Source: Mesorhizobium sp. AR02
GTDB taxonomy: Bacteria > Pseudomonadota > Alphaproteobacteria > Rhizobiales > Rhizobiaceae
Length of the DNA stretch: 64,000 bases
Assembly: GCF_024746835.1 (NCBI RefSeq)
Contig: NZ_CP080531.1
Location: forward strand, 3,864,001-3,928,000
Direction of reading: 5' to 3'
The position numbers were made by a program, and so were the translations under genes. The notes below the pieces were generated by a model, which was not told the DNA's origin, did no database searches, and saw only the letters and a program-made list of their open reading frames with translations. Positions 18,722 through 27,837 of the stretch are shown piece after piece. Within the stretch, counting starts at the first letter, position 1; each line of letters starts with the position of its first letter.

Positions 18722-19801
18722 ATGCAATTGGCGCTCATATATGGCGGCCGCTCAGTGGAGCATGACGTATCGATCGCGATGTACAATCATATCGCCGACG
18801 TCTTCAACAATGCTTCCGACGCCAATATTTCTCCAGCACGCATATACTACATCTCCCGATCCGGGGACCTGCTCAGGCTCGCACTTGACTGGGATCGACT
18901 TCCCAAGCACGACGAGTTCGCAACTCGCGCTGAAACGCATCCGCTCGCTTCTCTCGCACACCTACTCAAGAGCGAAGGCCTGTTCGTCTTTTCACTTCTT
19001 GTGGGCCAGGACGGGGAGGATGGCCAAATCCAGGCTCTTGCCCAATTTCACGATATTCCGGGTAGCTTCGGCGACAAGACTGCGGCCATGCTCTCAGCAG
19101 ATAAGTATCTACAGGGCGTAGTTGCTAATCGACTTTGCCCCGAGTTAACTCCTATTCCGACGGTCCACGTCTCCCAAGGCAATCTCGACGCCGGCATTAC
19201 AGAAGCCCTTCGGCATCTTGCTGGGCCGTGTGTCCTCAAACCGAACACGCTCGGTGGATCCTTCCTCACCGAGTGGACAGACAAACTCTCAGAGGAGAGC
19301 CTCCGTACCTATTCCGAACGGATCGCTGCGTATGACGCTTCGTTTTTGGTCCAGCAGCGAATTGTTGGAACGGAGTACACGTGCGGCGTCTTAATAAACC
19401 ACCATGAGATTATGCCGCTTCCGATTGCGCGGATCAACAATCCCTCCGGCTTCCTCGGGTATGATCAGAAGAAGCGAGAGGTTTCTGTTACCTTCCACGA
19501 CGTAGAGGAGATGCTTCACACTCGTATCGGCTCGATTTGCACGAAGATTTCTCGGGAGTTCAGGCTTCACACATTCGGGCGCCTTGATTTTATCGTTGAT
19601 GAGCGGCAATGTATCCACTTCTTCGAAGTCAACGTGGTCCCAGGGCTGACGGCAACAAGCATTTTTACCAAGATGCTCGCACAAGCCGGCTTTGACTTGT
19701 GCCGCCTCATTCGGCTAGCTGCCTCCAACGAGGTATATCAACGGCACCTAGAGAACATTCGCAAGATCGAAACCAGCCGTATATGCACTACTACAGTCTA
19801 G
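18722..19801 (+). CDS. D-alanine-D-alanine ligase family protein, second copy
   Basis: A 359-residue ATP-grasp ligase closer to canonical Ddl than the copy at 2743-3726. It has the N-terminal YGGRSVEHDVSI, the GQDGEDGQIQ loop, CVLKPNTLGGSF, FGRLDFIVDE and the metal/ATP-binding FEVNVVPGLTATS. Enzymes of this type form a dipeptide from two amino acids (often D-Ala) with ATP. Non-housekeeping paralogues act in D-cycloserine or vancomycin-type resistance and in small-peptide synthesis. It stands alone in IS-rich DNA, not beside mur or fts genes. Its TAG stop lies exactly in the CTAG target of the IS701 that follows. The stop would exist without the IS, so the protein is full length. Confidence 0.88.
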   Translation: MQLALIYGGRSVEHDVSIAMYNHIADVFNNASDANISPARIYYISRSGDLLRLALDWDRLPKHDEFATRAETHPLASLAHLLKSEGLFVFSLLVGQDGEDGQIQALAQFHDIPGSFGDKTAAMLSADKYLQGVVANRLCPELTPIPTVHVSQGNLDAGITEALRHLAGPCVLKPNTLGGSFLTEWTDKLSEESLRTYSERIAAYDASFLVQQRIVGTEYTCGVLINHHEIMPLPIARINNPSGFLGYDQKKREVSVTFHDVEEMLHTRIGSICTKISREFRLHTFGRLDFIVDERQCIHFFEVNVVPGLTATSIFTKMLAQAGFDLCRLIRLAASNEVYQRHLENIRKIETSRICTTTV

Positions 19802-21227
19802 CATTACAGTTGCATATTTATCTACGGTCTGAATCTATGGGTCTCCATGATTCGGAGGTCATGGATGACAGGTGCATCAATCGAGACGACGCTTGAGCTT
19901 TGGGCATCATCGCTGCGTGACGTGAAGGCTCGCATGCGCGGACTGTTTACGCAGGAGCGAGTTTCAGCCTCTGCGAACCTCTTCCTGGACGGCCTGCTGG
20001 GTGACGAGCGGCGTAAGACAGGTTGGATGCGCGCTGAGGCGGCCGGTGACCCCGGCCCGTGGCGGCAACAAGCCGTTCTGGGTCGCGGGCGTTGGGACGC
20101 GGACGCACTTCGCGACATCGTGCGAGAGTATGTTGTAGGAAACCTCGCCACGGATGATGCGGTCCTGGTCATCGACGAGACGGGCTTCCTCAAGCAGGGC
20201 AAGACATCGTGCGGTGTTGCGCGTCAATATACAGGTTCGGCAGGCAAGATAACGAACTGCCAGATCGGTGTGTTCGCCGCCTATGTGTCCGCTCGCGGTC
20301 ATGCCTTTATCGACCGGGCCTTGTACTTGCCCAAAAGCTGGACCGGAGATCGGGCAAGGCTTGCAGCAACCCATGTTCCTGAGGCTATAGCCTTCGCTAC
20401 CAAGCCAGGCTTGGCTGTCGATATGATACGGCGTGCGCTAGCAGCCGATGTGCCGTTTTCATGGGTGGCCGCAGATGCGGTGTATGGCGTCGGGGACGTC
20501 GAAGGGACCCTGCGCCGAGCCTGCAAAGGCTACGTTCTTGGGGTCAAATCGGACAATCGGACCACCATTTCGCCTCCTGGTCAGGTAAGCCTCCGGTCGC
20601 CGGCACAGCTCAGGAGATCGCCCGTGATCTTGATCCAACTGCATGGCAGCGTCTTTCCGCCGGTGAGGGCACCAAAGGCGCGCGGCTTCATGACTGGGCC
20701 TACTGCGAACTCGCCGATCTCGATGCCGACGAATATAACGAGACGAAATCGGGGCTTTGGACCCGTGGCCTCCTAATCCGGCGCAATATCAGCGACGGTG
20801 ATCTCGCATTCTTCACCACATGGTGCCCGGCCGGGACGGGCATCCAGACGCTCGTTTCCGTTGAAGGCCATCGCTGGGCGATCGAAGACAGCTTCGAGAC
20901 CGCCAAGAACGAGCTCGGACTCGATCACAACGAAACCCGGTCATGGCATGGCTGGCATCGCCACGTCTCCCTCGTCATGCTGGCCTTCGCCATGATGGCG
21001 GTGATCCGATACCGCGCCAATGACGTGACGCCCCAAAAAAGACCGCGGATGCCGACCATCAGGATTTGATCCGCTGGTCTATCCAGGAAGTCCGGCGCAT
21101 CGCCATCAGACTCGCCCAGCGTCGCATAAACCCCGCCTACGTCATCGCATGGTCATGCTGGAGGCGCGCCCATCAGGCGGCCGCTCGACGAGCTCATCTG
21201 AAATCTAAAACGCAACTGTAATGCTAG
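19798..21227 (+). mobile_element. IS701-family insertion sequence with CTAG target duplication
   Basis: CTAG flanks the element at 19798-19801 and 21224-21227, the four-base target duplication typical of IS701. Terminal repeats CATTACAGTTGC (19802-19813) and GCAACTGTAATG (21212-21223) are perfect. The element is 1.4 kb and carries one broken transposase gene. Confidence 0.88.
19865..21221 (+). pseudogene. IS701-family transposase, two frameshifts
   Basis: Reading starts at ATG 19865 (GGAGG upstream) with TGASIETTLELWASSLRDVK and includes LVIDETGFLKQGKTSCGVAR and WVAADAVYG. An 8-bp tandem duplication (AATCGGAC twice, 20547-20562) shifts the frame. The protein resumes as HHFASWSGKPPVAGTAQEIA and SVEGHRWAIEDSFETAKNEL. 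A one-base change in an A run near 21036 shifts again before the C-terminus KTADADHQDLIRWSIQEVRR. Otherwise it is a complete DDE transposase, so inactivation looks recent. Confidence 0.88.
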
Positions 21228-21239
21228 GCTCAGGACCTA

Positions 21240-21557
21240 TTAATTTGGTCTGAGATGTGATTCGCGGGTCTCCAATGAAGGAGACGGTGATGGGTGATTT
21301 GTTTCTGCTGAGCGAGCGCCAGATGGCGCGGATTTCTCCGCATTTTCCACCATCGCATGGCGTTCCACGTGTCGGTGGTGCGTAGGCGCATGGGACTTTA
21401 CGGCTTCGGCTCGAGGGATGCACGGCTCGATGCCCCTGGCTGCGAGTTGCTCGCGGAACCAGGCACTGTCGTAGCCGCGATCGGCGATCAGATGAGAGGC
21501 TGGGGGCAAGGCGTCGAGGACGAGGCGGGCATCCGAGACGGTGACGCTCGACATCAA
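21240..21557 (-). pseudogene. IS5-type (IS427-like) transposase remnant with inverted halves
   Basis: The minus strand encodes DALPPASHLIADRGYDSAWF and REQLAARGIEPCIP, the second catalytic Asp region of an IS427-type transposase. The plus strand at 21289-21384 encodes its N-terminus, MGDLFLLSERQMARISPHFP then PSHGVPRVGG. The two parts face opposite ways and overlap in location, so the copy was rearranged as well as deleted. Confidence 0.65.
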
Positions 21558-21640
21558 CGATACGCTGGATTTCGTGCACGGCCATTAGCAGCTGTAGCTC
21601 TTCAAAGCGACAGGTCTTAGCGTAAGGGCAGCGCAACGGA

Positions 21641-21822
21641 ACGATCATCTGCGATCTGGAGCGCAACCGCGTCCTCGATGTGTTGCCGGATCGAAATGCC
21701 GACACGGCCTGGAACGCTATCCTGGTTCGAGATTATCGCTCGCGATCGTGCCGGCGTTTATGCTGAGGGCGCCCGTCGCGGTGCTCTCGATGCAACGCAG
21801 GTCGCCGACAGGGGGGCCATGG
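21641..21822 (+). pseudogene. ISL3-family transposase fragment
   Basis: The frame reads TIICDLERNRVLDVLPDRNA, then after a frameshift FEIIARDRAGVYAEGARRGA and TQVADR. These are the central DDE motifs of ISL3 transposases. About 60 codons survive. Confidence 0.7.
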
Positions 21823-22773
21823 CGTCCGAGATCGCCGGAAACGCGACGCCGAAAGGCCTGGCGCATGGAAATGGCTGGGCTGATCATCCTCGATGGCGGT
21901 TGGATGAAGAACCGCTGTCTCCCTCCGCCGCGACGGAGGGAGATAGCGGCCATGTCGGCCCCATCGCGCTCGGTAACATTCCTCGGTGAGGCAATATGCG
22001 GATCCCGACGATTTACCGGACGGCACTCCTTCACTGTCCGGAATCATTGGAATACGCAGCAATATGAGGGATCAATTCCTCGTGTCGCTTGACACCGTCC
22101 TAATGGGCCCTTTTCGAGACTATCTCGAAATCCGCCGGGAGGAAGGCCAGCGCAACGGGTCGCGGCTGCGGACCGTCTACAGGTGGGCCGCCATCCGCAA
22201 GGAGCGGTCATCGACTGCTCCGCCAAACTCGCGATGGCGGCCGCCATCGCGTCGCCACAGCTTTGCTATCCCGCGCGAAACTTGCCCGCCGTTTTGCTGC
22301 CTCAGACAAAACTTACGACAAGGCCTGTCGGATTTGTTTCGCCTACGACATAGTGGTGTGTGGCCCAATTTCGTCCCGCACTCGGGCTTAAATATATGAT
22401 ATTAATATCAAAATCTTTTTTCGGCGCCTTCTGCGAAGTTGGCATGACTTTTGGAGCTTTCATTGCGCGTCGCCAAGCATAGCAAATCTAGGTGGATACG
22501 CATCGTTGTAGATTCAGGGATGCCGGCCTGCGACGACGGAACGACCAAGGATGACTGCAACCGAACAGATTCGAAGGCCGGCGGCAACCGAAGATTGCGC
22601 CCGATTTTCTTTGGCTCCGTCAATGCTTTTTCTGAATGCAATCCAGCCGATTTGTCGACCAAGACGGACGTTGTCGCACAATCCGAGCAGTTGTCAGACC
22701 TGATGAGTTAGCAGTGTTCTCGTCTGAAGGTTATCTGTTTTGGCGTAAAATATTGAAAAATAGGATTTTTCGA
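21823..22773. other. Remnant-rich stretch before the biosynthetic block
   Basis: No intact gene. Near 21968-21995 is GGTAACATTCCTCGGTGAGGCAAT (written here in two parts: GGTAACATTCC and TCGGTGAGGCAAT), which resembles the terminal repeat of the 2.1-kb IS at 33651-35776, so an end of a related element may remain. An open frame at 22451-22711 (TTG start) ends 60 bases before the racemase gene but has no recognisable features. Confidence 0.4.
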
Positions 22774-23532
22774 ATGATCGACGTCATACCGACACACTAC
22801 CCCCCGCCTTTCGAACTATTTGGGCAACAGAAACCACTTGGAGTGGTAGGCGGAATGGGAAGCTTGGCAACTGCTAATTTCTTGCAGGTTCTGGCTCGAA
22901 AAAGCCGAGCTGACAGAGATCAGGATCACATCCCATTTATCGCTCTCTCACTTCCAAATATCTTTGATCGTTCGCAAGCAATCTCAATCGGCAGCGCCGC
23001 GCCTTTGCGGCAAATTGTGGAACGCGCATATTGGTTAGAGAAAGCTGGATGTGGAGCAATTGCCATCCCCTGCAATACTGCACATTTCTGGGACTCGCAG
23101 ATTAAGCAAGCCCTATCGATCGAGTTGATCAATCTCAAGGCAATCACCAGAAAAGCGATATATGAGGCGCGTCATAACGAAAACAATGATCTACGCATAA
23201 TAACCTTAGGGACGAGTGCCACTATGCAACACTCCCTGTATCCTCCCACAACTGTCAACCGTTTCGGGGACGAGTTTTTGCACGGTTTTAAGGGATTGCA
23301 GGACGCAACCGTCAAAATTATTGGGGATGTCAAGTCCGGAAATATCACACGAGCAGAAGCAAATCTCACACGACTTATTCAGAAAATCCGATCCTATAAA
23401 CCGGATATAATTATCTTGGGTTGCAGTGAATTGTCCGCAATCTCTGCCAGCCTGGCAAATGACGATGACGTTATTGACCCAATCAATATTCTTGCAGATG
23501 CGTGCATTAAATGGTGGCAAAACGACGGATAA
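22774..23532 (+). CDS. Aspartate/glutamate racemase family protein
   Basis: A 252-residue cofactor-independent racemase-fold enzyme. It has the N-terminal GVVGGMGSLATANF, the first catalytic Cys in AIPCNTAHFW, and the second in ILGCSELSAI; both cysteines are present, so racemisation (for example L- to D-Asp) is plausible. ATG 22774 is chosen over the upstream frame because AGGA precedes it and the family begins here. It heads a three-gene run with the ATP-grasp ligase (46-base gap) and the SHMT-like gene. By eye, GC content is lower than in the flanks, suggesting separate ancestry. It could supply a D-amino acid to the ligase. A decarboxylase or isomerase of the same fold cannot be ruled out. 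Confidence 0.85.
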   Translation: MIDVIPTHYPPPFELFGQQKPLGVVGGMGSLATANFLQVLARKSRADRDQDHIPFIALSLPNIFDRSQAISIGSAAPLRQIVERAYWLEKAGCGAIAIPCNTAHFWDSQIKQALSIELINLKAITRKAIYEARHNENNDLRIITLGTSATMQHSLYPPTTVNRFGDEFLHGFKGLQDATVKIIGDVKSGNITRAEANLTRLIQKIRSYKPDIIILGCSELSAISASLANDDDVIDPINILADACIKWWQNDG

Positions 23533-23578
23533 ATGCCACTGCCACTCATCTGACATCTGAGTACGACGGAGATAAAAA

Positions 23579-24919
23579 ATGGCCCGAATTATACTTGGAA
23601 ATGTCGGTACAGATGCGATGGCTCCGCCAGCTCCATTGCTTTCCGACGAATTTCTGAGGACAAATGCAGCGTCGGCAAAACGAATGATTTGGCTTGCTAA
23701 GAACGACGACGTATTTATCAACCCGACACCGGTAACGCAACTATTTTTAGACTATGTCAACTCCCTAAAGGGTGGCAGTAATATCGTGTCGCTATCGACT
23801 TCCTCAGTATACACCACGCGCCCTCATCCCATCTCGAAAAGTGACTTTGCCGCTAGTAGTCGTTTGTCCAAATCTCTGCGTCTGTTGGCTTCAGATACCC
23901 ACGTTTCGTGTCTGGAACCGTATATCGCAGACGAAGTCTCCATGGCCATTGCACACGTTCTCGGGGATATTCCCGTAATGTTTTCAAATCAAAATGTTCG
24001 GGCAAGTCCTAACGCAACTCGTCTTCTTAACGACAAGGCAAAATTTCGCGAGTTTGCGCCCAAGCTCGGCGTGCCGATTGCCAGTGGCAGTATCTGTGTA
24101 AGCATGCAAGAATTGGTTGATGCTGCATGTAGAGCCATAGCAGTTTCCGATATCATTATTCTGAAGATGGTATGTCATTCAGGTGGCGATGGCAACAGCG
24201 TGATCTCAAAGGGTATTGAAAGATCGTTCCAAGGCGCCATGCGCTCGGTTTCTGTTCTAGAAGGTGATGCCAATTCCATACGAGCAGCGGTTCGCGAAAT
24301 TGGATTGGTTGCGACGGAAAACGAACCAGTGATAGTCGAGGTGTATAATGAAAATGAGTCGTCCATAGGCGTGCATTTCGACATTGGCGTGGACAGAGTT
24401 GAACTTGTCGGCGTCGCTTCAATCCTGTTGAATCCAGGTTATGGAGGAGCATATTGGGGTAAATCGCTCGTTGATGACTTGCCAAGCGAGGTGCTGGCCT
24501 GGTGTTACAATCTCGGTTATTATGCAAAAGAGATTGGGTATTTCGGGCCCCTCAGCGTCGATATCGTCAAAGCCAAGGAGATTGGCTTCTTTGCGTGTGA
24601 AGTAAACGGGCGGCATGGAGGCTTTTCTTCAGTCAGGGCGGTATCGAATTCCTTGGGATTAGAAACCGATATCAAAAACGGTGAGCGTGTCGTCTTATCG
24701 CGAAATTTCGTCCCGATCGACATTCGGTTCCCTTATCTCGTTGATCTTCTGAAGCAGAAACAACTTCACTATAAATCATCTGATAGAAGCGGAGCAATTG
24801 TGATGGTGGAAGGCCATGACGATAAGGGGCCGTTTGATTTCGCCATTTTCGGAGGAGACCTCGCACAACTTCGGCGTATAGAGGCTAGTATCATGCGGTT
24901 GGCCGACGGATCATATTGA
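23579..24919 (+). CDS. PreATP-grasp / ATP-grasp domain peptide ligase-like protein
   Basis: A 446-residue ATP-dependent carboxylate-amine ligase. The N-terminus (MARIILGNVGTDAM, then RMIWLAKNDDVFINPTPV with FLDYV) matches the PreATP-grasp domain that precedes the catalytic domain in PGM1-type ligases of pheganomycin biosynthesis. The ATP-grasp part includes NDKAKFREFAPKLGVPIA, DIIILKMVCHSGGDGNSV (lysine and glycine loop), VIVEVYNENESSIGVHFDIG and the metal-site residues in FACEVNGRHGG. Such enzymes attach an amino acid to another amine. Substrates here are probably the products of its two neighbours. GGAGATAAAAA precedes ATG 23579. The GC content is low, like the rest of the block. Confidence 0.85.
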   Translation: MARIILGNVGTDAMAPPAPLLSDEFLRTNAASAKRMIWLAKNDDVFINPTPVTQLFLDYVNSLKGGSNIVSLSTSSVYTTRPHPISKSDFAASSRLSKSLRLLASDTHVSCLEPYIADEVSMAIAHVLGDIPVMFSNQNVRASPNATRLLNDKAKFREFAPKLGVPIASGSICVSMQELVDAACRAIAVSDIIILKMVCHSGGDGNSVISKGIERSFQGAMRSVSVLEGDANSIRAAVREIGLVATENEPVIVEVYNENESSIGVHFDIGVDRVELVGVASILLNPGYGGAYWGKSLVDDLPSEVLAWCYNLGYYAKEIGYFGPLSVDIVKAKEIGFFACEVNGRHGGFSSVRAVSNSLGLETDIKNGERVVLSRNFVPIDIRFPYLVDLLKQKQLHYKSSDRSGAIVMVEGHDDKGPFDFAIFGGDLAQLRRIEASIMRLADGSY

Positions 24920-24966
24920 GTGATCCCATATTAAGATATATTGGCGAGTAGAAAGGATGTGGTATA

Positions 24967-26226
24967 GTGGTCGGTATGTTGGAGACGGTCGATGTAGAAA
25001 TTAGGAAGCTTGTGTTATTGGAGGAGCAACGGCAATTGTCTCAGCTAAGCCTGGTCGCCTCTGAAAATTATTCCTCCCCGACGATCAGAGGATTCGAAGG
25101 AAGTATATTTGCGGACAAGAATGCGGAGGGTTACCCGGGGAGGCGGTGTGTCTCAGGTTGCGAATATGCTGACCAACTAGAGAATTTGGCGATCGAGAGG
25201 GCAAAATCTGCTTTTGGCTGCGAACACGCGAATGTTCAGGCCATGAGCGCTACCATAGCCAATTTCGCGATAATGAATGAGCTTTTTCAGCCACGCGACG
25301 GACTAATGGCAATGCGGCTTCAAGACGGCGGTCATTTAAGCCACGGCGCCTCTTTTCATGCGAGCGGCCGAAGTTTTCGATGGTGTTTCTATGGAGTTTC
25401 AGAGATCGATGAGCAACTGGATTATGATGAGGTGCGGTCAATCGCGCTCGAAAATCGACCCGCGGCAATCATCTGTGGAGGTTCATCATATCCACGATTG
25501 ATTGATTATGAAAAGATGTATGAGATCGCACAGGAGATTGGTGCACTTCTTTGGGTGGATCTAGCACATACCGCAGGCCTTGTAGCGGGACGCGCAATCC
25601 CGTCTCCTTTCCCTTACGCAGACATAGTTACGACTTCCACACACAAAACCCTTCGAGGACCACGTGGCGGTGGAGTCATTTTATGTAAACAGAAGTTAGC
25701 TAGAAAGATTGACAGAGCAATATTCCCGGGTTTGCAAGGCGCGCCAAAAATGGACTTAATTGCGGCGCGGGGGGCATTGCTGGCCGAAGTACAAACGCCT
25801 CGTTTTCGCGAATATGCTAAGGATGTGTTAAGCAATGCGAAGGCGTTGGAGCGTGGCTTGCTTGATGCGGGGGCCTCGCTTGTTTCCGGTGGCACATCGT
25901 CTCATCTAATACTTCTTAACTTGTTGAAATGCAATACAACGGGCCTTGAGATTGAAGGGTATTTGTCAGAGGGTCGGGTTATCACGAATAAAAATCCGGT
26001 CCCGTTTGACACACTTCCATCATCTAAGGCGGGTGGGCTAAGAATTGGTAGTGCTGCACTGACAACGCGAGGATTTGATGAAGCGCGATTTTTTGAACTT
26101 GGTGTTTTGATTGGAAAAGTCGTTACGTCTACCCATAAGCGCGATAGAATTGTGGACCTGAGGTCCTTTGTTGATCGAAACACGCAGGGGCTTCCTTTAT
26201 TTAATCAGAAGTGGCTGGCGCAATGA
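24967..26226 (+). CDS. Divergent serine hydroxymethyltransferase-like PLP enzyme
   Basis: A 419-residue fold-type I PLP enzyme of the SHMT family. It has VASENYSSP, GHLSHGA, WVDLAHTAGLVAG, the PLP-lysine motif TTSTHKTLRGPRGG, and the carboxylate-binding Arg in LRIGSAALTTRGF. In the first conserved block KYAEGYPGKRYYGG is replaced by KNAEGYPGRRCVSG, so residues matching Tyr55, Tyr64 and Tyr65 of E. coli GlyA are Asn, Cys and Val. The phosphate loop SGSQAN is SATIAN. Those tyrosines matter for glycine/folate chemistry, so this is probably a specialised aldolase or alpha-substituted-serine-forming enzyme, not housekeeping GlyA. GTG 24967 follows GAAAGG by 10 bases; ATG 24976 is an alternative start. 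Confidence 0.85.
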   Translation: MVGMLETVDVEIRKLVLLEEQRQLSQLSLVASENYSSPTIRGFEGSIFADKNAEGYPGRRCVSGCEYADQLENLAIERAKSAFGCEHANVQAMSATIANFAIMNELFQPRDGLMAMRLQDGGHLSHGASFHASGRSFRWCFYGVSEIDEQLDYDEVRSIALENRPAAIICGGSSYPRLIDYEKMYEIAQEIGALLWVDLAHTAGLVAGRAIPSPFPYADIVTTSTHKTLRGPRGGGVILCKQKLARKIDRAIFPGLQGAPKMDLIAARGALLAEVQTPRFREYAKDVLSNAKALERGLLDAGASLVSGGTSSHLILLNLLKCNTTGLEIEGYLSEGRVITNKNPVPFDTLPSSKAGGLRIGSAALTTRGFDEARFFELGVLIGKVVTSTHKRDRIVDLRSFVDRNTQGLPLFNQKWLAQ

Positions 26227-26339
26227 GCGTAAAATCGTCGAAGCAGGGAGTCAAATAAAAATAGCGTTGATACCAATAGATATAATTGTAGCGTCTTCGG
26301 TCGGTGTGATGATACTTCCTCTGCAAAAGGCAGCCCTCG

Positions 26340-26442
26340 AATCCTTCTCGATGCGATAGGCCGTGGCCGTGCTGATCGACGCCTTCGCCGCTGCGACAGC
26401 CGTCGTATTGGTCTGACGGAACTTCGCAGCGTGAATGCCCAT
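26340..26442 (-). pseudogene. IS21 IstA N-terminal remnant
   Basis: The minus strand reads KFRQTNTTAVAAAKASISTA followed by TAYRIEKDSR. This corresponds to the helix-turn-helix (TxxVAAAKAGxSxxxAYRIE) at the start of IS21-type IstA transposases. Only about 35 codons survive. Confidence 0.55.
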
Positions 26443-26947
26443 ACGCCGGCCGAAAACGGGTTTTAGGGCATTTTCAATTGGTTACGAGCGTGAGTAATTT
26501 GCCGTGCGGTTGCGCTAAGCATGCGCCCAGGGTGTCCACTCATTTAGCGTTGATCGCGCTGGCTCGGTTAAGCCGACAGCGGCGAGGCTCCCAACGAACG
26601 TCGCTGAAATTGTGATGGAAAGATAGTAAGCCCTCCCGCAGCTGCGCTCCGCAGATATTGCCCTCCGGTTCGAGGGCGTAGGGAACGTTCTCTCCGCCAT
26701 GCCATGCTATGCCTAGCGATGTGGCGGCAGTCGGCGATCCTTTGCGAATCGGAATGGAGAGAGATGACGGAGTACTTTGCGGGTGTATATTTGCTTCGAG
26801 ACGACGAACATTCCCCGATCTCAACAGGGTTGCCCGCTGGAACAAAACGCGGCACCCCCGGACCCAACTGGCCAGTGCCATACGGGTTCCGTCATGCCGA
26901 CATATTTCTGCCGGACGAGGATGTTACCGTTCCGCATCATCTTAGGA
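26443..26947. other. No gene recognised
   Basis: About 500 bases between the IS21 remnant and the acetyltransferase gene. Frames exist on both strands (for example 26704-26997 plus), but none has family motifs. This is possibly degraded coding sequence. Confidence 0.35.
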
Positions 26948-27457
26948 TCACTGAGGCGGACGGCGCATTTCATAGAACTGATACTTTGTTCCATTAAAGA
27001 CAATTGGCTCCAGGCAGGAAAGGCCCAGTGCATTTGCCATTCTGAGTGACCGTGTATTCGTCGGGCGTATGACAGAGACCAACCGATCGATAGGTTGGGT
27101 TGCGAAGGCGAGTTCGAACACTGGCTTAAGACTTTCCGGTCCAATCCTTTGACCGGATCGGGATCCGAACAAGGCGCACCCGAATTGAATATCGCTACCG
27201 AAGCGGCTCACCCCGGACCGTCCCACGAAACGCAAGTCACCACTCTCTTCTCGTTCATAGACTATCCAAATCCCAATCCCGTAGGTCTCCCACTCGTGAA
27301 GATAGAGGGACAGTCGCGCATCAGACATTTCTCGCGTTGGCGGAATTCCCCGCATTGTTGATTCGACTACTAGCGGATCACATTGAAGGCGATGCAGAGC
27401 ACCAGCGTCCCAAGCACGTATTGGGCGCATGAATAAGCGTTGTGTTTCTAGATTCAT
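26948..27457 (-). CDS. GNAT family N-acetyltransferase (RimJ/RimL-like)
   Basis: The 169-residue protein starts MNLETQRLFMRPIRAWDAGA, typical of RimJ/RimL-type GNAT enzymes that acetylate an amine with acetyl-CoA. The middle part is FVGRSGVSRFGSDIQFGCAL, and the C-terminal PTNTRSLRMANALGLSCL is the acetyl-CoA-binding and dimer region. The pyrophosphate-binding R/Q-x-x-G-x-G/A loop is present only in altered form (GSRSGQRIGPES). ATG 27457 is chosen because the family begins there; the frame upstream has no family similarity. It is convergent with the SHMT-like gene. It could modify the product of the block, or simply be a resistance or island gene. Confidence 0.75.
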   Translation of the reverse strand: MNLETQRLFMRPIRAWDAGALHRLQCDPLVVESTMRGIPPTREMSDARLSLYLHEWETYGIGIWIVYEREESGDLRFVGRSGVSRFGSDIQFGCALFGSRSGQRIGPESLKPVFELAFATQPIDRLVSVIRPTNTRSLRMANALGLSCLEPIVFNGTKYQFYEMRRPPQ

Positions 27458-27837
27458 GTAAATCTCATCTAATTTTAGACAAGCAGCAGCGGCAATGCAA
27501 ACAAGGCGGTGGGTAAGAACGGGTGGGTGCGAACTAAGGTCGTAACTCCGAAACGGCACATGATGGGGGCGTAAGCCTTCCGTGAATCTCTAACGCGCGC
27601 TCGCCGGGTTGCGATCAGGGACAGGGTCGGCGGTATCACCAAATGGACGCGTTGACGACGCAGTTCGTAAGGCGACGAGCGCTCGTGCCGAATGGGCGTT
27701 GCCAATTAGTTTGCGATCTTCCTTCTCCTTGGTCCGTGAGGTTTTGCGGATAGGCGTGCATATGTCGTGCCAAGCAAAAAGTTATTACAAAATAGTATGA
27801 TAGCTCCTATACTTGCTATGTCGTATGTCCGACATCG
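27458..27837. other. No gene recognised
   Basis: About 380 bases. The acetyltransferase promoter should lie just after 27457. The remainder has only short frames without known motifs. Confidence 0.35.
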
